Shown here piece by piece: positions 35,001 to 45,063 of a stretch of DNA of 64,000 bases. Position numbers and translations under genes: made by a program. Under the pieces are notes generated by a model. The model made no database searches. It saw nothing but the letters and a program-made list of their open reading frames with translations, and had not been told where the DNA came from. The stretch is from Plasmopara viticola (lineage: Eukaryota; Oomycota; Peronosporomycetes; Peronosporales; Peronosporaceae), in assembly GCA_001695595.3 (NCBI GenBank), contig MBPM02000115.1, positions 115,779 to 179,778 of the forward strand. The letters run 5' to 3'. The first letter of the stretch is position 1, and each line of letters opens with the position of its first letter.

Positions 35001-36941
35001 ATGGGAGCTGTCGAAGAGACAGTCGAGGATGTCGATATGGAGGATGTAAATCGTACGAGCCCGTTTCGTACAGGGCTCTCAGAAGGCATTAGCCGCTGTA
35101 CAACGGCGCTTGGTGAGCTAACGGAGTATCATCAACCTTCCCAAGTGCAACAAGAAGATCGTTTGGTGTTTCGGCCTGAATTGGAGCGAACACGAGTAAG
35201 ACGTGAGCCAGTGCTAATGCTAAGAAACGGTTCCGATGGTGGAGAGTCAACAGAAGGAAGTGAGGGCCCACCGACTCCAAAGCGTGCTAGGATTGACGAA
35301 AATGAACTAATTGTGGAAGCCTTTCTTGCCTACGCTGTGAATATTGACGATGATATGGACTCACCGACTACTTATACTCAAGCAATGGCAAGCGACGATG
35401 CAATGAAATGGCGTGAAGCAATGGATGCTGAGCTTCGCTCTCACGAAGAGAATAAAACGTGGACATTGCAGCCACGAGGGGAAATTGGACGCGCAATTCG
35501 ATCACGATGGGTATTTGCCAAAAAGCGTGATCAGAACGGCGCTATCGTGCGATACAAGGCACGACTAGTCGCGAAAGGTTTCAAGCAGAAGTATGGCGTT
35601 GACTTTTTCGAGACATATTCCCCGGTTGCCAACATGAATTCGATCCGAATAATTCTCGCGGTATGTGTTGAATGTGGCTATCAAATGGAACAGCTGGACG
35701 TCGACACGGCTTTTCTTAATAGCGTGTTGACGGACAACGTTTTTATGGAAGCTCCGCTTGGTGTCGACAATGCTCAAGGAAACATATGTCAACTAAACAA
35801 GGCTATTTACGGACTTAAGCAAGCAGCGAGTGCCTGGAACCAGACAATACATCGTGTCTTCATCAGGAATGGCTTTATGAGTTGCGGAGCAGATCAATGT
35901 GTTTATGTCAAGAGAACTAAAGAAGGTTTTGCTTACGTTGGACTATATGTGGACGACATGATTATCGCAGCAAGAAGCAGCAAAGAATTAAATCAAGTAA
36001 AGGGAGTACTCAAGAATGCTTTCAAGATGAAGGAGCTTGGTCAGGCGGAATTTATTTTGGGTATGGAAATTGATCACGACAGGTCAGCTGGAATTTTGAT
36101 GATCAAACAGACTCGCTACATCGATGACGTGGTCAAGCGATTCGGTCAACAAGATGCCAAAAGTGTTGAAAACCCTTGCATACCAAGATTGAAGCTGTCG
36201 TCAAAGCAGTCACCCACAACGGAAGAGGGACGGTCGACAATGCGATCAAAGCTTTATCGCTCTTTGATTGGATGCTTGCTGTACATAACGACATGCACTC
36301 GGCCTGATATTGCTTACGTGGTGACGCAGCTATCACGTTTTCTGGAGAACCCAGGACTACAACATTGGAGCGCAGCAATTCGAGTAGTACGGTATTTGAA
36401 GACCACGCGTCAAATCGGTATCGTCTACCGAGGAACTGGAAGCGTTACGGTCAAGGCATACTCGGATGCAGATTGGGGCAGCAACACGGATGACAGACGC
36501 TCGGTCTCGGGAATTATGTTCATGATTGCAAGCGCACCAGTGGTATTTAAGTCGAAGTACCAGCGGACAGTTGCGCTGAGCTCAGCGGAAGCTGAGTATA
36601 TGGCTCTCAGCTTATGCACACAAGAAGTTCTTTGGACGCGGGCAATGCTAAAGGACATGGGTCACGAGCAAGTTGAAGGCACACAGGTTTGGGAAGACAA
36701 CCAGGGTGCGATTGCGTTAGCCAATAACGCCGGATACCATGCTAGGACGAAGCATGTGAACATCAAGCACCACTTTATTCGTGAGAACATGCAAGAAGGA
36801 CTGTTGAAGATCGAATATATCGACACGAAGAGTCAGCTTGCAGATATGCTGACGAAGGCAGTTGGGACCAAGATGCTTAAGTATCTGCGCGAAGCCACAG
36901 GAATCAAGACCAAGTCAGCAACAAAGGACACACAGCATTAG
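35001..36941 (+). CDS. Copia reverse transcriptase and RNase H, open
   Basis: The 646-codon frame is in phase with the integrase frame upstream. RT signatures are RWVFAKKRD, RYKARLVAKGF, YSPVANMNSIR, QLDVDTAFLN, YGLKQAASAWN and the catalytic YVDDM at 35946-35960. RNase H signatures are DADWGS, ALSSAEAEYMAL, EDNQGAI and RTKHVNIKHHF. Catalytic residues are preserved, unlike the damaged gag. The ATG at 35001 is only the first Met after the nonsense codon, not a natural start. Confidence 0.9.
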   Translation: MGAVEETVEDVDMEDVNRTSPFRTGLSEGISRCTTALGELTEYHQPSQVQQEDRLVFRPELERTRVRREPVLMLRNGSDGGESTEGSEGPPTPKRARIDENELIVEAFLAYAVNIDDDMDSPTTYTQAMASDDAMKWREAMDAELRSHEENKTWTLQPRGEIGRAIRSRWVFAKKRDQNGAIVRYKARLVAKGFKQKYGVDFFETYSPVANMNSIRIILAVCVECGYQMEQLDVDTAFLNSVLTDNVFMEAPLGVDNAQGNICQLNKAIYGLKQAASAWNQTIHRVFIRNGFMSCGADQCVYVKRTKEGFAYVGLYVDDMIIAARSSKELNQVKGVLKNAFKMKELGQAEFILGMEIDHDRSAGILMIKQTRYIDDVVKRFGQQDAKSVENPCIPRLKLSSKQSPTTEEGRSTMRSKLYRSLIGCLLYITTCTRPDIAYVVTQLSRFLENPGLQHWSAAIRVVRYLKTTRQIGIVYRGTGSVTVKAYSDADWGSNTDDRRSVSGIMFMIASAPVVFKSKYQRTVALSSAEAEYMALSLCTQEVLWTRAMLKDMGHEQVEGTQVWEDNQGAIALANNAGYHARTKHVNIKHHFIRENMQEGLLKIEYIDTKSQLADMLTKAVGTKMLKYLREATGIKTKSATKDTQH

Positions 36942-36954
36942 CGGTGAGTGGGAG

Positions 36955-37100
36955 TGTTAACATTACACCGCTGAATGCATGTTGAACAGGTGGATGGCTT
37001 CACAGTAATTACAAGTACGTCACAATTAGTAATTACATATGGTAGCCGTTCATTGGTCAGGATAAATATATTCACTTCAGTTTTTACTTTCTTCTCAACA
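36955..37100 (+). repeat. Copia 3' LTR
   Basis: 146 bp, two differences from the 5' LTR, followed by the target duplication GGAGG. A purine-rich stretch (gtgagtgggag) just before it is a candidate polypurine tract. Confidence 0.93.
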
Positions 37101-37224
37101 GGAGGAATGTAGCGCGCTGGCAAACAGTTGCGCATAACCAAAAGGGAGTGACCACAGTCCTGATGGGAGGGCAATAAAGATACGTCAATTGGTTTGACTG
37201 GCTAATGAGTCATTTTTAAACGTA

Positions 37225-38480
37225 CGTGGGGAAAAAATATACTCGGCTTTGACGAAGATTTCGAGTGCACGGAGCCATTTCTTGGTCTTGACATGAGCAA
37301 GTATGACTTGTTTTTGAGCTGGTCGTGGCTAGAAATGTGCAAGCCAAGAGCGATTAAAGGAAAGTTTCAGCCTTTCAATCCCGCACAACAACTCATATTC
37401 CACCAAGTGTTGTGCTTACGGCTCCTTTAGTAGGAAACCTGGGTAGATGTCCGCCTTATAGGGAGTCATTTAAGGTAGTTTTTTAACGAGACGAAACTTA
37501 GAATTCAAAAGTAGCAGATATGCATGTTCTTCTTGCAATACCGGCTATCAAAGAGGCTAAAGATAACCATGGTGTCACCAAACTTGGATAATAAAGCTCC
37601 GCAATCGGATAATACAGGACTGTACGACGCAGTTGGTAACGTAATGTTCAAGTGGATCCTAAGCACAGTCTTAAAACGGATAACAGGGCTCCGCAAGACA
37701 CATTGGTAACATAGGATCACAGGGGGGCGACAAGGACTGCAGAAGAGGTACTCAGAAGTACAGGGAGGTGACATAGTACCATCGAGAGCGGGTAGCACAG
37801 GTCCGCAAGACACATTGGGCTACACAAAAAGAGAGATAGGTGACAAAGTAACACCAATACCAAGTAACACAACTCCGCTAGAAGATAATGGGGGTACGGT
37901 ACGACATCCTTCCTCAAGTACCTTGCATTTGACAAAGAGACGTTATCCATAGCAATCCAAAAGAATGGTGTGTCACGGCAAGTGTTTCAATTGGAAACAC
38001 TGTCAGTGGTGTCAAAGTTATAAAACTGAGAAGAATTTGAAGCTACTGAGTTCTTGGCTCAGATATAAAACCTTAATATCTTGAAAGTGGTGTACAGAGA
38101 ATGGATCTAAGATGTCTTGGTTCAGCCTTCTTGACAGCGCAGGATTCGGTGTATATCTTCGATTGCAGGAATATCAGATTGTGGTCTACCATCGAAACTC
38201 CTGCCAGATAAGCACGATAAAGAACTACGTCACCAGGCAATGGCCACTGCCACAAAGCAGTGTGGTCTTATCGACGCCTTATTCGCCAAAGCGATAATGG
38301 GCAGCAAGATGCAGGGGTCGAGTATTCGTCACCTTAGACTAAGCTGCAAAAAGCAACAACTTCTGCACGAACGCCCATGTCAAGAACAGTCGTGCGGCAT
38401 AACAGCATGCCCAGGTACTCGTGTCGTAACGCACGGAACTTTGTCGGTGGCTACGATCATAATCGGATGAAGCAGTCGGA
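37225..38480 (+). mobile_element. Decayed Ty3/Gypsy element: protease and RT start
   Basis: A 44-codon stretch at 37251-37382 reads FLGLDMSKYDLFLSWSWLE, matching the Gypsy protease end (F-x-x-x-D-x-x-x-Y-D-x-x-L-G-x-x-W-L). About 850 bp downstream, YVTRQWPLP (38226-38252) matches the start of the Gypsy RT, followed after a frame change by QCGLIDALFAK. The order and + strand agree with a single ancient element into which the Copia element inserted on its left. Many stops; non-functional. Partly repeated short units (ccgcaagacacattgg near 37691 and 37802) occur in the spacer. Confidence 0.6.
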
Positions 38481-38678
38481 CACCTCTTACATGAATTTAG
38501 GTAGGCTTAATTTGTAACGCCACAAAGGCGTATTTGGACCTCGTGTGAAAATGCTTCCCATTTCGCTTGACGACCTCTTTATTGTACTCAAATTGCTGCC
38601 TAATGTACCATTTTCTACCTCTTGACCAATGTACAAGCAACGCTAGCCCTTCACGTAGACTAACGTGTACAACTCCAC

Positions 38679-41261
38679 TCAAAGACTGCCACGCGCTAAG
38701 GTGCCCCTGCCACTCTGTCGCCTAGCTCCGCTATCGTCGTTGCACTCAAATGACGCAATGTAGCCAATTGCCGCCTCGAGCATAGTGGCATAGTACCCCG
38801 TCTCCCCAATCATCAAGGCCGTAATCATCGTTTCACTAATCAAATGCCGGGCAACAATGACACTGCGCAAGCGACACCGTGCCAACACAAAGATGAAAAT
38901 GGGCAAAAAATCATCCGCGGCCATCGTAGCGTGCTCGTGCGTCCCTAACCGCCCCTCGTGTTCGCGCGCGTGGGTTTCGTAAATGCTCCGCGCGACTTCC
39001 ACCAGCAACGCGGCCTTTTCCGACGGCAGCGAGTAATTGTCCATTGACGTCAGCAACGCAATGGCCGCTTTCCAGTCCGAAGGCGATTGGTGCGAGGGCG
39101 GGATTTCCAGAAATTGCTGCGGACACGACGCCACGACGCGGCGCAAGCGCTCAAAGTGCTCTTCGTCCTCTTGTTGCCCGCCGCGGCGCGCTTCCAACAA
39201 GTGGTAAATACTCTCTTGCAACGGAATAAACGTCCGGCGTTCGAGCTTGTACAAGGCCGCACGCCGCGCAAGAGCCCACTCGTCCTCGCGCGGGGCCTCG
39301 TGCATCTTTCCCGTCGCGTTTTCGAGGGTCTGCACGTGCACAAACGTGGCCAAATGCTCCATAATGACCTCGAGGGTCCGTTCCAGAAAGAAGCGGTAAT
39401 TCTTCAGGGCCAAGAGACTCCGTGCGTCCTGCAACGTCGTGACACACGACGTGGCATCCAACGACCCGTCGCGCCAGTCGTGGTCACTGTCCGAGTCCCA
39501 TGCACCCGTGGGCGCCCACGGCTCGGACAAGCGCGTCCACGCCGTCCCAGCGGCCCCGACCCGCTCGTCGTACTTTTGCCGAAACACGACGAGGAACGCG
39601 GCAAGGTGGTCCCGCATTGCGGGCCGGGCCAAGAACGCATCACATTCGTGCAACAACGCCCGCAACGTCGCCGACGCGGCACTTACGGCACTCACGACCG
39701 CCCCTGGTTTCGCATGCAACGACGCCCAGAGGTGCAACACATCACTGCCGGCCCGGGCGCCACGTGCCACGTGAGGCGTCGCGCCCGGCGCTTCGTGTGC
39801 GGGCCCGCCCGCCGTCCCATCCAACGCCATGACTTCGGCACTCAACAAACGGCGACGGGCGACGCTCTCCCGCAAATCCCACGCCACGGCCCCAGCGCCT
39901 TTAACCCCATGGCCCGGCCAATGGTACGAATTGCGGCACAAGAGCGCGTCTTCAATACAATACATCCAATTCTCCCGGTCCCGCAATTGCGCGGCTTGCA
40001 AGTGCAACGTATACTCGGCCCCGACGTGGATGGCAAAGCTCGCGTCGCGGCCTTGCGCGACGTGGACGTCCACATAGTGGACGCCCGTGTCGGGATGAAA
40101 CAGCAACACTTCGCCTTTTAATTTCGCGCACCTCGCGTCGGTATAGTACCGCAACACGGACTTGTGGAGGACGAAATACCGGTATTTCCAGTTTTTCCGC
40201 ACGTGACCCCGTTTGCGCAACCACCCGCTCATGGAGTCGAGAAACGCGTCGTCGAACGCACTGGAGGACGGACCAGGCGACAACGTGCGGCGGCCGGAAC
40301 GTAACCGGCGGTACCGTACCCATTTTCGACGACGCACGCGCAAGCGTTTCCCCGACGCGCTTGCGGACGAAGACGACGGGACGTGGCGCCCAGACGGCAA
40401 CGACGCTTGACTCTTGGCATCCATGGCTTTGCCGCGGGCACGATGCAAGGGACGGGGCCGAAAGTGCGAGAAACTCGAAGCGTATTGCCACCCATCCGTG
40501 GCCTCGTCAGACGTGTCGTGGAGCTCGAGATGCCACGGACTGGCCCATTCCCATCGCGGGCCAAGGATACAGTTGCCAGGCGGGGCGGGTACACGTTGCG
40601 AAAACGTTGCCGCGGACCGGCTCCGTTGTTTGCTCGTTTGGGGTTTATCAAGTATGGGAGGGTCCGGTAACGGAATGTCCGGAAAAGTGGCCGAGGGCGC
40701 CCATTCGAGCAACACGTCGGGGGTTGGGGCCTCGCGACCGTGTATACTCGAGCGTTTCCGGATGGGGCGGCAGTGCGGCACGACGCGCATGTATTTATCC
40801 GGATCCAACGGCAAGAGATGCCCGATGGACCCCCACCCCAACACCATATGGTACCGTTGGTACTCGTATACTTCCTCGGCCACCATAATTAATCGATTGC
40901 CATCCGAGTGACTGTCTTGGATGGTAGTACGGCTTCGCGCAGGCTGCGGTCGAGTAGCCACGAGTTTACTATCGTATAGCGACGAAAAAGACGCGTCAGC
41001 GTGAGACAATGTGTGATCTCGTTGCTCAACGTTCTTGTTGCGGTCATCCAAGAAGCTGCTAGAGCTGTCAGTGCGCATGTTAGAAAGGAAACTATGCGCG
41101 TCCACGCTGCGCGAGGACGTGGTGGCCCAGCTGCTTGGAACGGCAGGAGAACGAGAAGAAGAGAGAGAACAGGCCACCGCCATCCAGTAGGACGCATCGC
41201 GTGCGCTTACGGGAGGCCCCGAGTCGGCGCGTTGGAGCGGCGCGGGCGGCCTTATCGCCAT
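38679..41261 (-). CDS. Dysferlin-PH-VPS9 protein, putative Rab5-family exchange factor
   Basis: A single 860-residue exon. Residues about 128-325 hold a split dysferlin domain: EVYEYQRYHMVLGWGS...LLPLDPD, then PRWEWASPWHLE and DGWQYASSF, and the basic RRRKWVR end motif at 310-316. A PH domain spans 343-442 (GWLRKRG...WKYRYFVL...NWMYCIEDALL). A VPS9 domain lies at about 730-836 (AADDFLPIFIFVLAR...MIGETGYYATMLEAAIGYI); Asp783, Pro787, Tyr823/824 and Thr826 match residues important in Rabex-5-type GEFs. VPS9 proteins load GTP on Rab5-type GTPases at early endosomes; the PH and dysferlin parts would give membrane targeting. The N-terminal 120 residues are Ser-rich and low complexity. Activity is inferred from domains. 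The combination is unusual outside oomycetes as far as I know. Confidence 0.88.
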   Translation of the reverse strand: MAIRPPAPLQRADSGPPVSARDASYWMAVACSLSSSRSPAVPSSWATTSSRSVDAHSFLSNMRTDSSSSFLDDRNKNVEQRDHTLSHADASFSSLYDSKLVATRPQPARSRTTIQDSHSDGNRLIMVAEEVYEYQRYHMVLGWGSIGHLLPLDPDKYMRVVPHCRPIRKRSSIHGREAPTPDVLLEWAPSATFPDIPLPDPPILDKPQTSKQRSRSAATFSQRVPAPPGNCILGPRWEWASPWHLELHDTSDEATDGWQYASSFSHFRPRPLHRARGKAMDAKSQASLPSGRHVPSSSSASASGKRLRVRRRKWVRYRRLRSGRRTLSPGPSSSAFDDAFLDSMSGWLRKRGHVRKNWKYRYFVLHKSVLRYYTDARCAKLKGEVLLFHPDTGVHYVDVHVAQGRDASFAIHVGAEYTLHLQAAQLRDRENWMYCIEDALLCRNSYHWPGHGVKGAGAVAWDLRESVARRRLLSAEVMALDGTAGGPAHEAPGATPHVARGARAGSDVLHLWASLHAKPGAVVSAVSAASATLRALLHECDAFLARPAMRDHLAAFLVVFRQKYDERVGAAGTAWTRLSEPWAPTGAWDSDSDHDWRDGSLDATSCVTTLQDARSLLALKNYRFFLERTLEVIMEHLATFVHVQTLENATGKMHEAPREDEWALARRAALYKLERRTFIPLQESIYHLLEARRGGQQEDEEHFERLRRVVASCPQQFLEIPPSHQSPSDWKAAIALLTSMDNYSLPSEKAALLVEVARSIYETHAREHEGRLGTHEHATMAADDFLPIFIFVLARCRLRSVIVARHLISETMITALMIGETGYYATMLEAAIGYIASFECNDDSGARRQSGRGTLARGSL

Positions 41262-41272
41262 GCGAGAAGCAA

Positions 41273-41288
41273 CAAATTCAAGAATGCG
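41273..41288 (-). promoter_or_regulatory. Oomycete initiator for the dysferlin-PH-VPS9 gene
   Basis: The minus strand reads CGCATTCTTGAATTTG, matching the Inr/FPR core with one mismatch, 12 bp upstream of the ATG at 41261. This implies a very short leader and supports the chosen start. Confidence 0.5.
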
Positions 41289-41289
41289 T

Positions 41290-44200
41290 TACACTAGTAA
41301 CGCCTGCGAGGAAATTAAGTTTTGAGGGTTTTACCCACTTGCTAAAAATGAGAAAACGACGAATTAGTCCACATTAGTAATTGCTACTCAAAAGACTAAC
41401 ACATGCGACTTTTATTGCAGACCGGCTCAGAAAAAGGAGGTCATTACTACACAGATTATATGCCACCAAGCAGTTTGAGATGTTTACGAAGAAAGTGTGA
41501 AGTTTGAGCGTCATGTTTTCATTTAGCTAGCAACGTGACAAGGAGCTTGAAGTGTCAGATAACAGCAAATTTGTCCGTGCATCTGTAGACGATGAAAGTG
41601 GCACTATCTCAGCTGGTGAAGCTTGTGGAACTATAGCAGGAGCTCAAAAGTAAAAAAAATCTGTCGTGTATTAAATCAGACTGTCTTTCCACCAGTGGAC
41701 TGCGTAAACGTGTTAAGCAAATATGGATATAAATTGGGAGAAACTTGTGCATGAGTCGCATTATTAACAGCATCCTTAATTTTAGAAGCCTTGTCGGTCC
41801 ACGATTGTGATGCTTCGTCGCGCATGCTGCAAACTTTGTGTGGCAAACTTTGTCTGACCATATGGTCCGCTGTAGACATCGGCAAGCGACGTAACGATAG
41901 TTGGAGCAGCTATTCCTGAATGCAGTAATCTTCATACGCCCGCATTGGTTCCGGAAGAAAGGTCGCAAGATTTATAGATCAAGAAGCAGCTCTGCTACTA
42001 GTCTCCCCGTTATACTGGTTATAACAAGTGCAAAATCCACTTTCTTGCTTAAGGGGTACATATGCCTGTGTTACCAATAATTTCTGGCGATCCAACTCAA
42101 GTCCTAGGCTCATAAAACTTTCCAGCAGTTCGCACAGTATTGGAAAGTCTGTAAGGAAGGCAAGGCGTGAAGCGTGCATTCTACTTTATGGCAGAAGATG
42201 CGACTGCATGCGATTGGTGTTGAGGGATTGACACCTCGTCTCTAGCACCATCACTTACGATGAAATTCGCACGAGGAGCTGTGAATTCGTATTCGATTTA
42301 TATATCTGACAAATTCGTTTGTCATTAGATCGCAAAACCTGCTTTATGTTAAAATATATTTCCACATGATCAAGTCATCATTCAACTCAGAGTTCAGTCT
42401 GCGCAAAAGGGCATTGGTAGTACAGCAAGGCTTTAAATTTGCATTTGAAACGAAATTTATATTTTAAGAAGAATGACAATCATCTTGCTATATTCTGAGG
42501 CAAACCTGCAGTGCACTTTTAGGCTTAAATGGTCTTTTCGAACCGTGCATCTCCGAGGATGGCGGCACACACGCATGCAGTGCAAACTTCATGGCAAGTA
42601 TACCTGCCATGAGCGAGGTTTCCCCAGTCAGCAGCTTAAATTGTTTGAACTGAAACGAGATGATTTGCTCTAATCAGTATTTTCTTGTTGCAATAAAGCG
42701 CAGCTGAGAGCGTAGCTGGTAGCGCTACAAGCGACGCTCAACAGCTTCGTCTCGTTTTGGCAAAGCCAGAAGCAAAACCTAAGCGAGGCTTTTTCGCTAA
42801 TTTAAACGTTTTAGTGTTGGCTCACTCATCGTTCGTGTCAATAGATCGAACAAAGACTCCGCAAGACCCAGATACATGCTTTTGATATGCGTAGCTTTTA
42901 GTCAAGTTCTTTGGGATTTGAAGGAAGTCATGCCGTAGTGGCGCTCATATTTGTGGGTCTGCACGTATAAACCGCTGTTTACAAAGATGTCGAGGGTCTT
43001 ATCGTCCTTATCGCAATAATTAAAGATGATCGTGGCCGAAAACACTTACATTAGGTGAGCTAAATGAGAGTTAAGACGATATATTTCTTAAAAGCAGCAA
43101 AAAAGTACGTCTATTTTTGGGGACATTCAAGCACCTTCGATGCCTCCCGTACTTACCTCGCGTCTATACTTTTCCATGCTTTGTCCCACGACAGAGGTAA
43201 GAAATGACTCACTAAAGCCTTGCTGCGTGAGATATATTGGCTGGTATCTATGGCGTTGACCTATTACTCGATCGAAGGCTCGTGCTATTATTAAGCAATG
43301 TTAGAAAAACGAACTAGCTCGTTAATGTCGAAATCGTCAACTTTTACAGCCGGGTCAATTTCAATCTTAGCAACGTCTAAAGTATGTATCAAACACATAC
43401 GCATCATTAAGACATATTTCCTTACTGGTATAGTGCTTGCTTCCAGAAAAAACTTTTCCTAGTAGTGAGAAATCGGCTTGACCCTTTTGAAAGATGAAGA
43501 ACCATGCTATCAGTCCACTTTGGTACAGGCATAGATACTGTACCGTTTCCTATCACACGTATGTTGCAAGGCAATTAATGTTTAATGGTAGTGAATGCAG
43601 TTCAGTGGGCCAACGACACCACCTTATAGGACTAGGAGACAGTATTTAAGATAAGCGAGCCTGTCTGTCGCTGTAGTTTTCTTTAAGAACGAGTTGCTGC
43701 ATGCATTTTGCGAGTTGAGTCCGGGGCGGTCCTACTCTTAGGTCATTCATGAATACCGTCATCTTGACTTGTTTAGAAAGTAGCACTTTTGTGATGGACG
43801 CCTTGATTTATCATGTCTATGGCTGTTACTCTTTGCTGCCTGAACGTTACCTTATTGAGGCCGAGGAGGTTCTCCCTTCACTTGTTCATGAAAACACTCA
43901 CCTCGACTAGCTCGGGGAGTGGCGCTCTTGTAATAGAGGCCGTCAACTCGCTCAGTCCTTTATTCTTTTGTCTCTTTTGCTTGCTTGCAGGCAAGAATGC
44001 GCGAGGGCTGGTGAAACTCAAGCTCGCCGAATGACACATTACTCTTAACTTATCCTTTCTGTGATTTTAGGACGCAAAAGCTGGGTAATCAGGCGAACTT
44101 CCAGGTGTAGGAGCTCAAAGGCCACGAGGCTTTGTTTATGCATAATTAAGGTTGCCTTAGTAACCATCCCTATTTTTGTAATTTATACGAGAAGACTCAA

Positions 44201-45063
44201 TTGTTCTTCTTCAATGGTTAAACTTCGAACTACATCGGCTTGGACCTCATAGTAGGCGCAACTGTTGGGCCTATGGTGCCGCAAAAACTTTGCTTGTAGA
44301 GCTCGAGCGCCGTGATGCGCTCCAGTCGGTAAACACCAGAGAGTACTAATGCAGCCGCCTTTTTAAGCCTATAGGAGCCAAAACGTAGTGCAAACTGCGC
44401 GTCCGACGCGTGCAGGAAGGTGGCACGATCCATCCCTAAATCTTTGTTAAAGTTCTGGCTTATGATTTCGATAAAATTGACATCAAAGTGCTACAAGATG
44501 TGACCGGTTGCACGGCACTATGCATTAAGTAGGCATGCAGGTGTGTATACAATCCATCGATGAACGGCCGTTTGTTATTCCCAATCTTAAGGGATTGACG
44601 TGTGCAACAGGTTGCAAAATAAAGACTGGGTTTACTTCTGATATTATCTCGTTTTGGTTCTATCTACAGCTCCAATGTAATACTGATTAATTTTTTTCAG
44701 GTATCTCTCGGTAGCATAATGGTAAAAAGATTTAAGTAGTTGAAGCTTCTTTTGTCGGTTCCTCTGTATTAACGTATAATCATTCTGCTGGAGCATTAAG
44801 ACGTTGTACGGCCACAGACACGTCCTTTCTATCGCTCTAGGCATGCACAGATGCAATAGAGCCCCAACGAAGCTTCTGCGATGCATGTGCTAAAATAGAT
44901 CCAGCACGTCATAAATTACGCCTGATTGCACTATTGGTCAAATACATCACTAAGGTATTGTCTTTATCGTCGCAAATCTGACTAAATTTGTGATTTGGCT
45001 AGCAGCCGTGAAATTGGGTGGTCCACTCAGGCCGATCAACCAGAAACCCACCGCCAGTAAATT
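41290..45063. other. Gene-poor stretch, no supported gene
   Basis: AT-rich sequence with only short frames (60-119 codons). A minus-strand frame at 44230-44433 shows faint similarity to a minus-strand stretch near 9600-9830 (shared pattern LRF...LKKxAxA), possibly two relics of the same transposon family. Nothing can be named. Confidence 0.45.

Larger units (their letters stand above)
32665..37100 (+). mobile_element. Ty1/Copia LTR retrotransposon, 4436 bp, full length but disabled
   Basis: Two 146-bp LTRs (32665-32810 and 36955-37100) begin TGTTAACA and end CTCAACA. The element is flanked by a 5-bp target duplication GGAGG (32660-32664 and 37101-37105). Domain order is gag with zinc knuckle, protease, integrase, reverse transcriptase, RNase H, which defines Ty1/Copia. 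The LTRs differ at two positions (ttcgta/ttagta and ttcggt/ttcagt), so the insertion is fairly recent. Two gag frame changes and three in-frame stops prevent a complete polyprotein. It sits inside an older Gypsy element. Confidence 0.95.

Noticed and set aside
39087..40121. 344-codon plus-strand frame and several shorter ones antisense to the VPS9 gene
   Set aside because: They overlap the PH and linker regions of a protein with recognisable domains; their Arg/Pro-rich composition is typical of shadow frames.
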